This document shows positions 1 to 8,967 of a stretch of DNA of 64,000 nt, in pieces (positions within the stretch are counted from its first letter, which is position 1; each line of letters starts with the position of its first letter). The stretch lies in contig CALWJY010000001.1 of assembly GCA_944381135.1 (NCBI GenBank), forward strand, positions 26,595-90,594, read 5' to 3'. The DNA comes from an uncultured Clostridia bacterium. GTDB taxonomy: Bacteria > Bacillota > Clostridia > Christensenellales > UBA1242. Made by a program: the position numbers and the translations under genes. The notes beneath the pieces are model-generated. The model was not told the origin of the DNA. It did not search any database and saw only the letters and a list, made by a program, of their open reading frames with translations.

Positions 1-10
1 AATAGTTCAT
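1..10 (-). CDS. Probable 5' end of a gene leaving the window on the left
   Basis: On the minus strand an ATG sits at position 10, preceded by a perfect GGAGG (positions 22-18) at 7-nt spacing. Only three codons (M-N-Y) are inside the window, so the product cannot be named. The divergent arrangement with tlyA makes positions 11-241 a two-way promoter region; apart from the tlyA promoter I see nothing else in it. Confidence 0.4.
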
Positions 11-207
11 TTGTTTGCCTCCATTATCAATCTATGTGCATTTTGAAAAAATGTCACTTGTTTTTGAGATTAATTTATTTTATAGAAAAGTGGGGCTAAA
101 ACCACAAACGCACTGAATGAGCACTGATTATATTTTGCCGTTTTGGTTGGTCAATTTTGCATAAAAAATTTTATCTTTGATTTGCGAATGAATTATTTTC
201 TTCCGCT

Positions 208-235
208 TTGCATTTGGTTTTTGTTGTGATATAAT
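208..235 (+). promoter_or_regulatory. tlyA promoter, predicted leaderless
   Basis: An extended -10 (TG-A-TATAAT, TATAAT at 230-235) is preceded by a weaker -35 (TTGCAT, 208-213). The -10 ends 6 nt before the tlyA ATG at 242, so transcription should begin at or beside the start codon. Confidence 0.6.
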
Positions 236-241
236 TGGAAT

Positions 242-988
242 ATGAAAAGATTGGATGTCCTTTTGGTTGAAATAGGTTTGTATCCCTCAAGAGAAAAGGC
301 AAAACAAGCAATTGAAAGTGGAAGAGTTGAAGTGAACGGGCAAAAGGTCACTAAGCCTGCTTTGCTTTTTGATGAAAACTGCACAATCAATGCTCTTCCT
401 TTTGAATTCGTTTCAAGAGGTGGTTTCAAATTGCAAAAAGCGCTTGAGGAATTTGAAATCAATCTGTCTGGACGAACGGTTCTGGATGTTGGGGCGTCAA
501 CGGGAGGCTTCACAGATGTGTGTTTGCAAAATGGAGCAGAAAAAGTTTTTGCGGTTGACACAGGCGAGGGGCAACTTGTTGAAAGTTTGAGAAAAGATGG
601 GCGTGTCGTGAATTTGGAAAATACCAACTTTCTTACGCTTAAAAAAGAAGAATTGAAAGATGTCAGTTTTGTTTGTGTGGATGTTTCCTTTGTCAGTCTG
701 ACGAAACTTGCATGGAAATTTGCAGAATTGTTTGCAGATAATGTCAATTTTGCAGGTGTTGGCAGTGTTGATATTGTTGCACTCATCAAGCCACAGTTTG
801 AGTGCGGACTTCAGTATGCGCGCAAACACAAAGGAGTTGTCAAAGATGAAAAAATCAGGCAAAAAGCAATCAAAGATGTTGTTGATGCTTTTGATGCTGT
901 CGGATTTAAAAATCGAGGAATTGTCACTTCGCCAATTAAGGGCGGAGATGGCAATGTGGAATTTTTGGCTTGGTTTTCAAGCAAGTGA
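242..988 (+). CDS. tlyA: TlyA family rRNA 2'-O-methyltransferase (hemolysin A-like)
   Basis: The 248-residue product begins with an S4 RNA-binding domain (about residues 1-60, start MKRLDVLLVEIGLYPSREKA). An FtsJ-like Rossmann methyltransferase domain follows, with the SAM-binding stretch LDVGASTGGFTD near residue 80 and the KPQFE motif near residue 184. The family 2'-O-methylates rRNA; in Firmicutes this gene often lies near recN and argR, which are not seen here. Length is normal for the family. The ATG lies just after an extended -10 box and has no usable Shine-Dalgarno site of its own. The family assignment is firm; the haemolysin name is historical and not supported as a function. Confidence 0.92.
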   Translation: MKRLDVLLVEIGLYPSREKAKQAIESGRVEVNGQKVTKPALLFDENCTINALPFEFVSRGGFKLQKALEEFEINLSGRTVLDVGASTGGFTDVCLQNGAEKVFAVDTGEGQLVESLRKDGRVVNLENTNFLTLKKEELKDVSFVCVDVSFVSLTKLAWKFAELFADNVNFAGVGSVDIVALIKPQFECGLQYARKHKGVVKDEKIRQKAIKDVVDAFDAVGFKNRGIVTSPIKGGDGNVEFLAWFSSK

Positions 989-1106
989 TTTTTGATTGTT
1001 AATAACTTTTTGTTTTGTCAATTTTATAAATTTAAAATTTAAAAATCGTTCCAGATTTTTTTATTGAAATCTGATGCAAATTTTGCCGTTTTAAATTTTT
1101 TCTTAA

Positions 1107-1907
1107 TCAAACCTTTTGTTTCTTGTTTGGGTTTTTATAGAAAATTCTGGTCAAAGTTTTTGTCATAAAATTGTCGGTGAGGGCTTTTCTGCAGAAATTG
1201 AAGAATTTATATTGTTTGCCAATGATGTAACGAGGTTTAAGATGTTTTTTCTCGCAGATTTTGTGCAACTTTTTGATGGCGTTTTCAGGCTTCATTCTGC
1301 GACTTTCCGTTTTTTCGGTTGGTTTTGTGGAAAGTTCGATTGAATTTCCATATCTCTCATTTGTTTCATAGTTTTTCACTCGGTTGTTTGAGAAATTTGT
1401 TCGGATGTCGCCAGGGCAAATGGAGGTGACTTGAATGTTTGTGTGGCTCAGTTCCATTCTGAGACTGTGGGCGAAACTGTCAACTGCGGACTTACTGGCA
1501 CAGTAGTAAGCCTTAAATGGCAACGGAAACAGACCTGCAGCAGATGAAATGATGACAATTTTTCCGTTCTTCTTCATCATTGGAATGGCATATTTGCAGG
1601 CATTTGCAGTGCCGAAGAAGTTGACCTCAAACTGTTTTTTTGTGTCGCTCTCTTTGAGAAGTTCGACTGCACCACTCAAGCCATAGCCGGCGCAGGTGAT
1701 GAGCATGTCAATTTCGCCATAGTTGAGGAGGATGTCGTCAAAGGTAGATTTCAACTTCTTGTGGTCGGCGACATCAATGGCATAGTCTTTTCCGCTGAGA
1801 GAAATGTCAATCACCTTGTCTCCAAGTTTTTCAAATTTTTCTTTAAGTCCAAGACCAAGACCGCTTGAAGCGCCGGTGATGACAATTGTTCTTTTTTCAA
1901 TTCTCAT
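1107..1907 (-). CDS. Short-chain dehydrogenase/reductase (SDR)
   Basis: The 266-residue classical SDR has the cofactor motif TGASSGLG near residue 11, a CAG in place of NNAG near residue 78, and the catalytic Ser-Tyr-Lys set (IISSAAG, then YYCASK). These show an NAD(P)-dependent oxidoreductase; the substrate cannot be read from sequence. The ATG at 1907 is chosen because GGAGAG lies 6-8 nt upstream; a longer in-frame reading to 1952 lacks such a site. The C-terminus (from about residue 200) is long, Lys-rich and ends KNPNKKQKV. It is a single-gene unit, convergent with tlyA, and no terminator of good quality is visible in the 118 bp between them. Confidence 0.85.
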   Translation of the reverse strand: MRIEKRTIVITGASSGLGLGLKEKFEKLGDKVIDISLSGKDYAIDVADHKKLKSTFDDILLNYGEIDMLITCAGYGLSGAVELLKESDTKKQFEVNFFGTANACKYAIPMMKKNGKIVIISSAAGLFPLPFKAYYCASKSAVDSFAHSLRMELSHTNIQVTSICPGDIRTNFSNNRVKNYETNERYGNSIELSTKPTEKTESRRMKPENAIKKLHKICEKKHLKPRYIIGKQYKFFNFCRKALTDNFMTKTLTRIFYKNPNKKQKV

Positions 1908-2334
1908 AATTTTCTCTCCGTTTTCTTTATGGTTTTTATTTTTTCTTGCCAAATCTAAAGGAATTTGTTTAAAAATTTAATACAATTATATATAAATTTT
2001 CGACATCACGGGATGTTGGAGGTTGCAAGAAGATTGCTTTTCAAGTTTCATCTATTGCTCTTTTAATCATTTTATAACAAAATCTGTTTTTTTCAAAATA
2101 ATTTGACAAATAATTTGGTAAAATGTTAATATAGCATATAATGTGTTTCAAATGAATTGAAAAACATTGGCGCATGGTTTGAGAATTTTTAAATTATGAG
2201 AATTTTTAAATTCGAGAAATTTGAGCAGAGGAAATTTGAATAAAGAGAAATTATGCAAAAATCTTTCAACAAACTGAAAAGGACGTCATCTGAAATTTGA
2301 ATTTTGGAATATTTGCAAACTTTGGAGGGAAAAT
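1908..2334. promoter_or_regulatory. Intergenic region with promoter for the SHOCT gene
   Basis: TTGACA (2103-2108), an 18-bp spacer and TAATAT (2127-2132) form a good sigma-A promoter on the plus strand. The predicted start near 2139 leaves a leader of about 195 nt. The leader holds a direct repeat of GAGAATTTTTAAATT (about 2180-2215). A second TATAAT at 2137-2142 has no matching -35. I see no gene in this stretch. Confidence 0.5.
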
Positions 2335-2859
2335 ATGTATTATATGAACAAAACAAAACGAAACTTAATTCTTGCAGCGGCAATTTTGAACTTAATTGGA
2401 ATCACTGCAAGTTTAGTCCTTTCAATTATATTAATTGTCAATCGTGAAGCAGTGCAGGAATATTTGGAACTTTACTATTTTGTCAGTTATTCCACCAACA
2501 TTGTTTACACAATCATTTCATTTATAATTGGTTTGGTTGGAAGCATTTTGTTGATTTATTCTGTGCGCGCAAAAGGAAAATATTTCAGAAGGTCGCAGGG
2601 GATGTATCTCACAGGTTTCATCATCATAATCTTCTTTGGCGGATTTATTCCTTGGATTTTGCTTTTCATCTCTCTGTTTGTTTCAGATGTGATTGTCATC
2701 AATTCTCGAAGTGAACTTAGAGAAGAAGAAAAACAGGAAATCAAAAACGACCAAGCCTATGAACTCAAAAAGAGAAAAATTGAAGAATTGAAGCGTTTGC
2801 GTGACAGTGGAGAAATCACTGAAGAGGAATATAAACAAAAACTTTTTGAGTTGCTCTGA
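2335..2859 (+). CDS. Four-helix membrane protein with C-terminal SHOCT domain
   Basis: The 174-residue product has hydrophobic segments at about residues 10-33, 45-75, 90-118 (possibly two helices), then a Glu/Lys-rich cytoplasmic linker. It ends in a short domain, KIEELKRLRDSGEITEEEYK, which matches the SHOCT family (a short C-terminal module for oligomerisation or protein contacts). No enzymatic motif is visible. The start at 2335 has GGAGGG 5 nt upstream; a second ATG three codons later is also possible. A hairpin repeat follows and probably ends transcription. Function unknown. Confidence 0.8.
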   Translation: MYYMNKTKRNLILAAAILNLIGITASLVLSIILIVNREAVQEYLELYYFVSYSTNIVYTIISFIIGLVGSILLIYSVRAKGKYFRRSQGMYLTGFIIIIFFGGFIPWILLFISLFVSDVIVINSRSELREEEKQEIKNDQAYELKKRKIEELKRLRDSGEITEEEYKQKLFELL

Positions 2860-2872
2860 TTTTTGAAAAGTT

Positions 2873-2927
2873 TGCATACTACACAAAATATGGTGTATTA
2901 TTCATTGCATAATACACTATATTTTTT
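2873..2927. repeat. Palindromic 55-bp intergenic repeat, copy A (likely bidirectional terminator)
   Basis: The core GGTGTATTAT...ATAATACAC forms a hairpin of about 14 bp with its flanks and is followed by a T-rich run. It closely resembles the element at 60785-60839 and partly that at 33036-33096. It lies between convergent genes, which suits a terminator acting on both strands. Confidence 0.7.
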
Positions 2928-3053
2928 ATTTTCGTGAAATTTTCACAATTTGCAATTTCTTTGAAATTTTGGAGAATTTTTGGAGGATTTTAAGATTTTT
3001 GTTTTTTTATGACTTTTCTTTATGGCTTTTTGGCACACTGTTTTTGAGGTTTG

Positions 3054-3569
3054 TCATTCTTGCTTTTTTAAGACTTCTCTTTTTGATTTAAAAAAGTTTG
3101 TCAAAAGGTCTGAGCACTCCTTTTCATTTTCCTCATCTTGCGCAAAAATGCATTTGTGGTTTAAGCGGTTGCTTGTGAGAATTTGCTCGAAGAGGTTGTC
3201 TTGCGATGTTTTTTCTTTTGCCCCATATGTCACTTTTTCAAGGCGAGCATTTGCAATTGCGCCAGCACACATTGGACATGGCTCAAGTGTGACATATATC
3301 TCGCAACCGTCAAGTCTCCAACTGTGAAGTTTTTTGCAAGCCTTCTCAATTGCCACCACTTCGGCATGCATAAGGGCATTTTGCTTTCTTTCGCGCATGT
3401 TTCGTCCTTTGGAAAGAATTTTTCCGTCTTTCACAATCACAGCACCAATTGGAACTTCTCCTTTTTTGAGTGCCTTTTTTGCTTCCTCAATTGCAATTTG
3501 TATGAAATTTTCTTGAGAAGTTTTGGTTTCTTTTGTTTGCTTTGTTGTTTGTTTTGTTTGTTTGTTCAT
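3054..3569 (-). CDS. tadA: tRNA-specific adenosine deaminase TadA
   Basis: The 171-residue cytidine-deaminase-fold protein has the zinc and catalytic motifs HAEV (about residue 68) and PCPMCAGAI (about residue 97). TadA converts A34 to inosine in tRNA-Arg(ACG). The motif spacing and the NARLEKVTYGAKE region fit TadA rather than guanine deaminase. The first 20 residues are a low-complexity K/Q/T stretch (TKQTTKQTKETKTS) that adds nothing to the fold. The start at 3569 has a GAGG site upstream. It is transcribed alone, divergently from the CPBP pair. Confidence 0.9.
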   Translation of the reverse strand: MNKQTKQTTKQTKETKTSQENFIQIAIEEAKKALKKGEVPIGAVIVKDGKILSKGRNMRERKQNALMHAEVVAIEKACKKLHSWRLDGCEIYVTLEPCPMCAGAIANARLEKVTYGAKEKTSQDNLFEQILTSNRLNHKCIFAQDEENEKECSDLLTNFFKSKREVLKKQE

Positions 3570-3678
3570 TTTTTCCTCAATTTACTTAATTTTTCTTTTT
3601 CTCCATTTCTGTCTTGCTTCTTCTTGTTTTTTATTTGAATATTTTAAACAAAAAATTGATGTTTGTCCAACAGATTGT

Positions 3679-3707
3679 TTGTTTTTTCAAAAATTTTGTG
3701 ATATTAT
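3679..3707 (+). promoter_or_regulatory. Promoter of first CPBP gene, predicted leaderless
   Basis: TTGTTT (3679-3684), a 17-bp spacer and an extended -10, TG-A-TATTAT (TATTAT 3702-3707). The ATG at 3715 follows 7 nt later with no Shine-Dalgarno sequence between, so the transcript should start at the initiation codon. Confidence 0.6.
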
Positions 3708-3714
3708 ATTTTCC

Positions 3715-4731
3715 ATGAGTGACATTTCAGACGCATTAAAACAATATAAACCACGAAATTTCTACTCCATTCGCGACAGCGGAATTGTCTATCTTTGGGC
3801 AATTCTTTTGCCTTTGGTTGTTGGAATTGTTTTTGGATACATCTCCATGTTTATTGCCTCAAATTTTGGCATGGAGTTTGCTGAGGGGAGCAATATTATT
3901 GCGGACCTTTTCGCAAACTATCTTTGGTTCAGCATTCCGTATGCGCTTCTGACGCAAATTGTTTTTGTGTGCCTCTATTTTGTTTTCCACAAAGTCAACA
4001 AAATTTCATATAAAGCCACAACAATTTCTTTCAAAAAAGCAAACATTTGGACGGCTTTTCTTTCAGTTTTGGTGGGCATAATTTGTGTTCTTGGCTTCAT
4101 TTGGTTGATTGAAGGTTGTTTTGGCGCGATGTTTGACCGTATGGGAATTGAAACATCTTCATTGGGGCTTCCTCTCAGCAATGTTGGATGGCTTTTCCTT
4201 AACTTGCTTATTCTTGGTGTTGTGCCGGCAATTTGTGAGGAGTTCATTTTCAGAGGAATCGTCTTCAAAGGACTTCGCGAAAAATTCTCGGGCACGGCAA
4301 GTGTGCTTCTCTGCGGGCTTATGTTTGCACTCATTCACCAAAGCATAACGCAGTTCATCTATCCGTTCATTTTGGGTTGTCTGCTTTCGTTTGTCATGGA
4401 GAAAACCAACAATTTGCTCTACCCAATTCTCATCCACATGTTCAACAATTTCACAACCATAATCATCAGTTTCTTGCAGGAGACGGGCGTCATCACGCTT
4501 TCTTTCAATGTTGCTTGGTGGGGTGTGATTTGTGCAATTTTGATTGCTGTTGCAACTTGCGCACTTTTGTGGGTGATTTATCGTTTCTATCTCAAAAAAC
4601 AGCAAAAACTTGAGGAAGAAAGAAGCGGACAGGTGACACAAGCGCCACCAATTATGGTTGGGAAACTTCCGCTGACAATTGTTTGCGGAATCATCTGCAC
4701 TGTCATCTTGATTGTTATAAATTTACTTTAA
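3715..4731 (+). CDS. CPBP family intramembrane glutamic endopeptidase
   Basis: The 338-residue product has seven or eight membrane helices and the CPBP/Abi signature: EEFIFRG near residue 175, a histidine in FALIHQS near residue 208, and HMFNN near residue 242. The family are membrane-embedded proteases or protease-like proteins (relatives of Rce1). The open frame extends upstream to 3523, but the start at 3715 is preferred because the extra part overlaps tadA on the other strand and the promoter -10 ends 7 nt before this ATG. It is the first gene of a likely three-gene unit with a second CPBP protein and rlmH. Its substrate is unknown. Confidence 0.85.
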   Translation: MSDISDALKQYKPRNFYSIRDSGIVYLWAILLPLVVGIVFGYISMFIASNFGMEFAEGSNIIADLFANYLWFSIPYALLTQIVFVCLYFVFHKVNKISYKATTISFKKANIWTAFLSVLVGIICVLGFIWLIEGCFGAMFDRMGIETSSLGLPLSNVGWLFLNLLILGVVPAICEEFIFRGIVFKGLREKFSGTASVLLCGLMFALIHQSITQFIYPFILGCLLSFVMEKTNNLLYPILIHMFNNFTTIIISFLQETGVITLSFNVAWWGVICAILIAVATCALLWVIYRFYLKKQQKLEEERSGQVTQAPPIMVGKLPLTIVCGIICTVILIVINLL

Positions 4732-4808
4732 GGAGAGTAAGATATTTTAACGAAATGTCTTGCAAGCGTTGCTTGTGAGGCTGACAAAGAAAAACAAGGA
4801 CTTTCGCT

Positions 4809-5996
4809 ATGTCAAAAAGAATTTCATACTTCACCAATCTAATCTATTTTGTTGTGCTTGTGGTTTTTGTTGTGGTCAGGGTTTGTTCTGCCTATGGTCT
4901 TTTTTCTTTTATGGGTGAATATGGCTCATACATCATGAGTTTCATCACGCAAGTTGGAATCATTTTCTTGCTTCCGCTTGTGCTTTTCAAAATGCTGAAC
5001 AAATTTTCTTTCAGAACAACTTTCAATTTCTATGGTTTCAAAAAAGTTTCCTACAAAACCGTGCTTGTTGCAATTGTGCTTGGGGCGGTGGTGTTTCTCT
5101 TGAATGTCTATGTTTCAAGTTTTTTCAACTCCATGATTCAACTTTTCGGCTACACACCATCGTCTTCCTCGTCCTCGCTTCCTGCAACTTGGTGGGTGTT
5201 TGTGCTTAACCTCATTACCACCGCCATTTTGCCTGCAATTTGCGAGGAAACTTTGCACAGAGGCATGCTTTTGAAAGGCAATTCTCAAATGGGCATAAAG
5301 AAAAGCATCATCATTTCGGGCTTTCTGTTTGGACTTCTGCACCTGAACATAGAGCAATTTTTCTATGCCACCATCATTGGTTTGTTTTTGGGATATCTTT
5401 GCTGGGGTTGCAACTCAATCTATCCTTGCATAATTGTGCATTTCATGAACAACGCAATCAGTGTTTTTCTCTCGTTTGCGCAGGCAAAGGGATGGGCAAT
5501 TGGAAACATTCTGAACACTTTTTCAAACTTTGTTCTTCAAAGTGGAGCAATTGGTTTTTTGATTTTTGTGCTTGTTTTGGTGCTTTTTGTGGTGATTGCA
5601 ATTGAACTGACGCGCTTTTTGATTAAAGATTCTTTCAACTACAACTTCGGCAGGCGTCAAAAAGAACTTGCCAACATGGCAATCAGAGACAGTTTTTTCA
5701 GACAAATTGACGACATCAAAAACGACCAACAAGTTGAAAATTCCATCTATTCGACAGATAAAAACATAATTTACATCGATTTTAAAGATTTCTTGGAATT
5801 TGTCAACAAGAATTTTGAAAATCTTAAGAAAGAGGTTGGTGGTGCAGAGAACAAATTTGCTGGTAAGAATGAAAAAATTTCGAAGCAAAAACCAATTGAG
5901 AATGTGGACCTTAAAATCAAAATTTTGATGTGGGGGTCGATTGCGCTTTCGGCGGTGGTCACATTTATGACTTTCATTTGGGGGCTGCTGCGATGA
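4809..5996 (+). CDS. Second CPBP family intramembrane protease-like protein
   Basis: The 395-residue protein is a paralogue of its upstream neighbour. It has about eight membrane helices, the motif EETLHRG near residue 148, LLHLN near residue 178 and VHFMNN near residue 217. A cytoplasmic region of about 100 residues follows (about 275-370), then a final hydrophobic segment. Putative catalytic Glu and His residues are present, so it may be active. AAGGA lies about 7 nt before the ATG. The stop overlaps the rlmH start (ATGA), so the two are translationally coupled. Confidence 0.85.
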   Translation: MSKRISYFTNLIYFVVLVVFVVVRVCSAYGLFSFMGEYGSYIMSFITQVGIIFLLPLVLFKMLNKFSFRTTFNFYGFKKVSYKTVLVAIVLGAVVFLLNVYVSSFFNSMIQLFGYTPSSSSSSLPATWWVFVLNLITTAILPAICEETLHRGMLLKGNSQMGIKKSIIISGFLFGLLHLNIEQFFYATIIGLFLGYLCWGCNSIYPCIIVHFMNNAISVFLSFAQAKGWAIGNILNTFSNFVLQSGAIGFLIFVLVLVLFVVIAIELTRFLIKDSFNYNFGRRQKELANMAIRDSFFRQIDDIKNDQQVENSIYSTDKNIIYIDFKDFLEFVNKNFENLKKEVGGAENKFAGKNEKISKQKPIENVDLKIKILMWGSIALSAVVTFMTFIWGLLR

Positions 5997-6451
5997 TGAC
6001 AATAAATTTGATTTGTGTTGGAAATTTAAAAGAAAAGTTTTCGCGTGAGGAGCAGGCGGAATATCTCAAAAGATTGTCTGCTTTTTGCAAGGTGAATGTT
6101 GTTGAAATTAAAGAACAAAACCAACTTCAACAGCCGGCATTGATTGTTGAAAAAGAGAGTGAGGAAATTTTGTCTCATCTTTCGGGATACATAATTCTTT
6201 GTGACATTGAGGCAAAGGAGAGTTCAAGCCCTGCATTTGCAAAACACTTGCAAGACCTTATGCAAACAACATCCACAATTTCTTTTGTTGTGGGTGGCAG
6301 TTATGGCGTAAGTGAAAAGGTGAGGAAAAAGTGCAATGAAAGAATGTCGTTTTCACCAATGACTTTTCCACACAATCTCTTCCGCATTATGCTTTTGGAA
6401 CAAGTCTATCGCGCTTTCACCATTATCAATGGAAAAACATATCATAAATAG
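5993..6451 (+). CDS. rlmH: 23S rRNA pseudouridine-1915 N3-methyltransferase RlmH
   Basis: The 152-residue SPOUT methyltransferase has the knot motifs GGSYGVSEKV (about residue 100) and FPHNLFRIMLLEQVYRAF near the C-terminus. RlmH methylates pseudouridine 1915 in helix 69 of 23S rRNA. The start is ATG 5993, overlapping the previous stop; ATG 5996 is equally possible. The stop codon TAG (6449-6451) directly touches the structured repeat that begins at 6451. Confidence 0.93.
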   Translation: MMTINLICVGNLKEKFSREEQAEYLKRLSAFCKVNVVEIKEQNQLQQPALIVEKESEEILSHLSGYIILCDIEAKESSSPAFAKHLQDLMQTTSTISFVVGGSYGVSEKVRKKCNERMSFSPMTFPHNLFRIMLLEQVYRAFTIINGKTYHK

Positions 6452-6585
6452 GCGAAAAAACTGCGCTGAGGGCTCACATTTGCCACCTTGTGTCAAATGT
6501 ATCACTTGTACGCTTGTTTTTTCGCCCTCCGCACCAAACGAAAATCTCGCTTACGCTCGATTTTGTGCGGACTCTCTTGCGAAGT
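6451..6585. repeat. Two-hairpin structured repeat, copy 1
   Basis: Hairpin A has an 11-bp perfect outer stem (GGCGAAAAAAC 6451-6461 with GTTTTTTCGCC 6516-6526) and an inner stem ACATTTG/CAAATGT (6476-6482/6494-6500). Hairpin B has CCGCAC/GTGCGG (6529-6534/6565-6570) and AAAATC/GATTTT (6541-6546/6559-6564). A tail ACTCTCTTGCGAAG follows. Copy 2 at 14716-14850 has the same plan with different stem bases. Confidence 0.8.
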
Positions 6586-6613
6586 GGGGCGCTGTGGGCA
6601 AAAAGTGGAATGT

Positions 6614-6740
6614 GAGTTTGAAACTGCGCTGATGGCTCTCATTTCCAAAATTGTCACTCTGAGGCGTCCATGACGCTTTTTGTTAATAGTCATTTCAATT
6701 CATATTTTATCACTCTGAGCGAAGCCCGTTGGGTCTCGGC
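6614..6740. repeat. Fragment of the two-hairpin repeat plus a CTGAGC-type element
   Basis: Around 6618-6640 the sequence GAAACTGCGCTGATGGCTC repeats the start of hairpin A of copy 1 but lacks its partner arm. At 6709-6740 there is an isolated TCACTCTGAGCGAAG...GGGTCTCGG half element like those at 15214 and 56591. Both look like decayed copies. Confidence 0.6.
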
Positions 6741-6822
6741 AACAATAAACAATGTTGATTTGAAAATTAAATAAATAAAAGCTGTCATTGACGGAGATTT
6801 TTTGAAAATTGGCGCAAAATGC

Positions 6823-6851
6823 TTGATTTTTTCTGCGCGGTGTGATATGAT
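6823..6851 (+). promoter_or_regulatory. rpsB promoter
   Basis: TTGATT (6823-6828), a 17-bp spacer and an extended -10, TG-A-TATGAT (TATGAT 6846-6851). The predicted start near 6858 leaves a leader of about 205 nt before rpsB. Confidence 0.65.
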
Positions 6852-6857
6852 GAGGAA

Positions 6858-7063
6858 GTCATTGAAGACAAATTAACACTCAAAGCGTATTTGAAAATCT
6901 GTTGCCTGAACGCATTTGGTCTTTGGTTTGTTTGAATTTTCTTTCGAATTTGACCATTTGCAAAAGTGCTTGTGGACTTTGATGGGCTGTCCTGTGGCAC
7001 TTGGGTGGGTTTTTGAAAATTGAAACTTTGGGGAAGACAAAAAACAAGGAGGTATGAAAAATT
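6858..7063 (+). promoter_or_regulatory. Structured rpsB 5' leader, candidate ribosomal-protein autoregulatory element
   Basis: The long untranslated leader contains a hairpin near 6964-7002, with AAGTGC paired to GCACTT and further GTGG/CC pairing inside. It ends with AAGGAGG before the rpsB start. Long structured leaders before rpsB are common for S2 feedback control, but I cannot match this one to a described class. Confidence 0.35.
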
Positions 7064-7978
7064 ATGTCAGTTATTTCAATGAAACAACTTTTGGAGGCTG
7101 GTGTTCACTTTGGTCACCAAACAAGAAAATGGAACCCAAAGATGAAAAAATACATTTTCACCGCAAGAAATGATATTCACATCATCAACCTCGAACTTAC
7201 TTCAGAACAAGTGGACAAGGCTTATACATTTGTTCGTGACATTGTTGCAAGCGGAAAAAGTGTGCTTTTTGTTGGCACAAAGAAACAGGCTCAAGAGGCT
7301 GTTAAGGAAGAAGCAGAAAGATGTGGAATGTTCTATGTCAACACTCGTTGGCTTGGCGGAACTCTCACAAACTTCAAAACAATCAGAAACAGAATTGAGA
7401 GACTCAACAAACTTAATCAAATGGAAAAGGTTGGAGAATTTGACCTTTTGCCTAAAAAAGAAGTTGCTCTTTTGAAACAAGAAAGAGACAAACTTGAAAA
7501 GAACCTTGGCGGAATTAAGGATATGAGAGATTTGCCAGGCGTTATCTTTGTTGTTGACCCATCAAACGAAAAGATTTGCGTTCATGAAGCAAAAATTTTG
7601 AAAATTCCTGTTGTTAGCCTTGTTGACACAAACTGCGACCCAAGCGATGTGACAGTTGTCATTCCAGGAAATGATGATGCCATCCGTTCTGTCAAATTGA
7701 TTGCAAGTGCAATTGCAGATGCAGTCATTGAGGCAAGAGAAGGCGTTTCCATGAAGAAAGAGGAAGAAGAGGCTCCAGCAGAAGAAAATGTTGACCTTGA
7801 AGCACTTTTGGAACAAGCAAAACCAAGTGTTGAGCAAGCAGAAGCAGGCGAGGAAGAAAAGAAAGCAGCAAAGAAGTCAAGAAAGAAACCTGCCGTGAAA
7901 AAAGAAACAAAGAAAGACGAAAAGTCTGAAGAAAAAGTTGAAGAGAAATCTGAAACCGAAACAAAAACTGAAGAATGA
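7064..7978 (+). CDS. rpsB: Small ribosomal subunit protein S2
   Basis: The start [19 protein letters not shown] is diagnostic of S2, followed by the [16 protein letters not shown] block and [13 protein letters not shown]. At 304 residues it is longer than the usual 230-260. The excess is a C-terminal tail of about 75 residues, nearly all Glu, Lys and Ala (from about residue 228), unlikely to be folded. The ribosome binding site is AAGGAGG, 11 nt upstream. It forms a pair with tsf, 239 bp downstream; no terminator stands between them. Confidence 0.97.
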   Translation: MSVISMKQLLEAGVHFGHQTRKWNPKMKKYIFTARNDIHIINLELTSEQVDKAYTFVRDIVASGKSVLFVGTKKQAQEAVKEEAERCGMFYVNTRWLGGTLTNFKTIRNRIERLNKLNQMEKVGEFDLLPKKEVALLKQERDKLEKNLGGIKDMRDLPGVIFVVDPSNEKICVHEAKILKIPVVSLVDTNCDPSDVTVVIPGNDDAIRSVKLIASAIADAVIEAREGVSMKKEEEEAPAEENVDLEALLEQAKPSVEQAEAGEEEKKAAKKSRKKPAVKKETKKDEKSEEKVEEKSETETKTEE

Positions 7979-8217
7979 TGATTTTTGTGTCTTAATTTAA
8001 AATCTTAACTTTAAAAATTTCGATTTCTTTAAATCGTCAAAAATTACCAAAAATTGACAGTTTTTCAGATTTCGCTTAAATGCTGAGTTAAAATCTGGAA
8101 ATTTTACATCAAGTGAAGTTGAAAAGCCCAAAATTTAAGAAATAAAAAATAATACATGAAAAAAACACATCTTCAAAATTAATGAGATTGAAAAAGAAAG
8201 AAAAGGAGAATTTGATT

Positions 8218-8871
8218 ATGAGTTTTACAGCACAGGATGTCGCAAAACTTCGCGCTCAAACAGGCGTTGGAATGATGGAATGCAAAAAGGCGCTCACAGA
8301 TGCAAATGGAGATTTTGAAAAGGCAATTGTCCTCTTGAGAGAAAGAGGGCTTAAGGCTGTTGACAAAAAGCAAGGAAGAATTGCCTCTGAAGGTTTGGTT
8401 GCTTCCTACATCCACATGGGTGGAAGAATTGGTGTTTTGGTGGAAGTTAACTGCGAAACAGACTTCGTTGCAAAAAGCGAAGATTTTCAAACTTTGGTTA
8501 AGGATATTGCAATGCACATTGCTGCAGCAAATCCAAAATATGTTTCTGAAAGTGATGTTGACCCTGCAGAACTTGAACAAGAGAAAGAAATTTTGCGTGT
8601 TCAAGCAACAAACGAGGGCAAACCTGCAAACATCATTGAAAAGATGATTGAAGGCAGAATTAAGAAATTCTATGAGGATGTTTGCCTTTTGAATCAACAC
8701 TTTGTCAAGAATCCTGATTTGACAATCAAAGACCTTTTGACAGAAGCAACACTCAAAATTGGCGAAAAAATTGCCATCCGCAGATTTGTTAGATATGAAC
8801 TTGGCGAAGGTTTGGAAAAGAGAAACGACAACCTTGCTGAAGAAGTTGCAAAACAAATGGCAGGAAAATGA
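8218..8871 (+). CDS. tsf: Translation elongation factor Ts
   Basis: The 217-residue product has the UBA-like N-terminal domain ([22 protein letters not shown]) and the core signature VNCETDFVA near residue 77. EF-Ts is the nucleotide-exchange factor of EF-Tu. It is of the shorter bacterial type. ATG 8218 is used because a GGAG site lies 9 nt upstream; an in-frame extension to 8182 would include that site. A strong terminator follows at 8968. Confidence 0.96.
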   Translation: MSFTAQDVAKLRAQTGVGMMECKKALTDANGDFEKAIVLLRERGLKAVDKKQGRIASEGLVASYIHMGGRIGVLVEVNCETDFVAKSEDFQTLVKDIAMHIAAANPKYVSESDVDPAELEQEKEILRVQATNEGKPANIIEKMIEGRIKKFYEDVCLLNQHFVKNPDLTIKDLLTEATLKIGEKIAIRRFVRYELGEGLEKRNDNLAEEVAKQMAGK

Positions 8872-8967
8872 GATTTCATGCTTTTGCAAAAGAACTTGAA
8901 AATTGATGATTTGTTTTGATGCGTCAAGAAATTGAAACAAACTTCAAAAAACAATTAAAATTTGAAT

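Noticed and set aside
7054-7173. Out-of-frame ATG with ideal spacing from AAGGAGG before rpsB
   Set aside because: It gives about 39 codons inside rpsB in another frame; overlap with a certain gene makes it unlikely, though it may affect initiation.
8179-8940. Long minus-strand frame opposite tsf
   Set aside because: Cys/Phe-rich translation typical of antisense frames to a codon-biased gene; no ribosome site.
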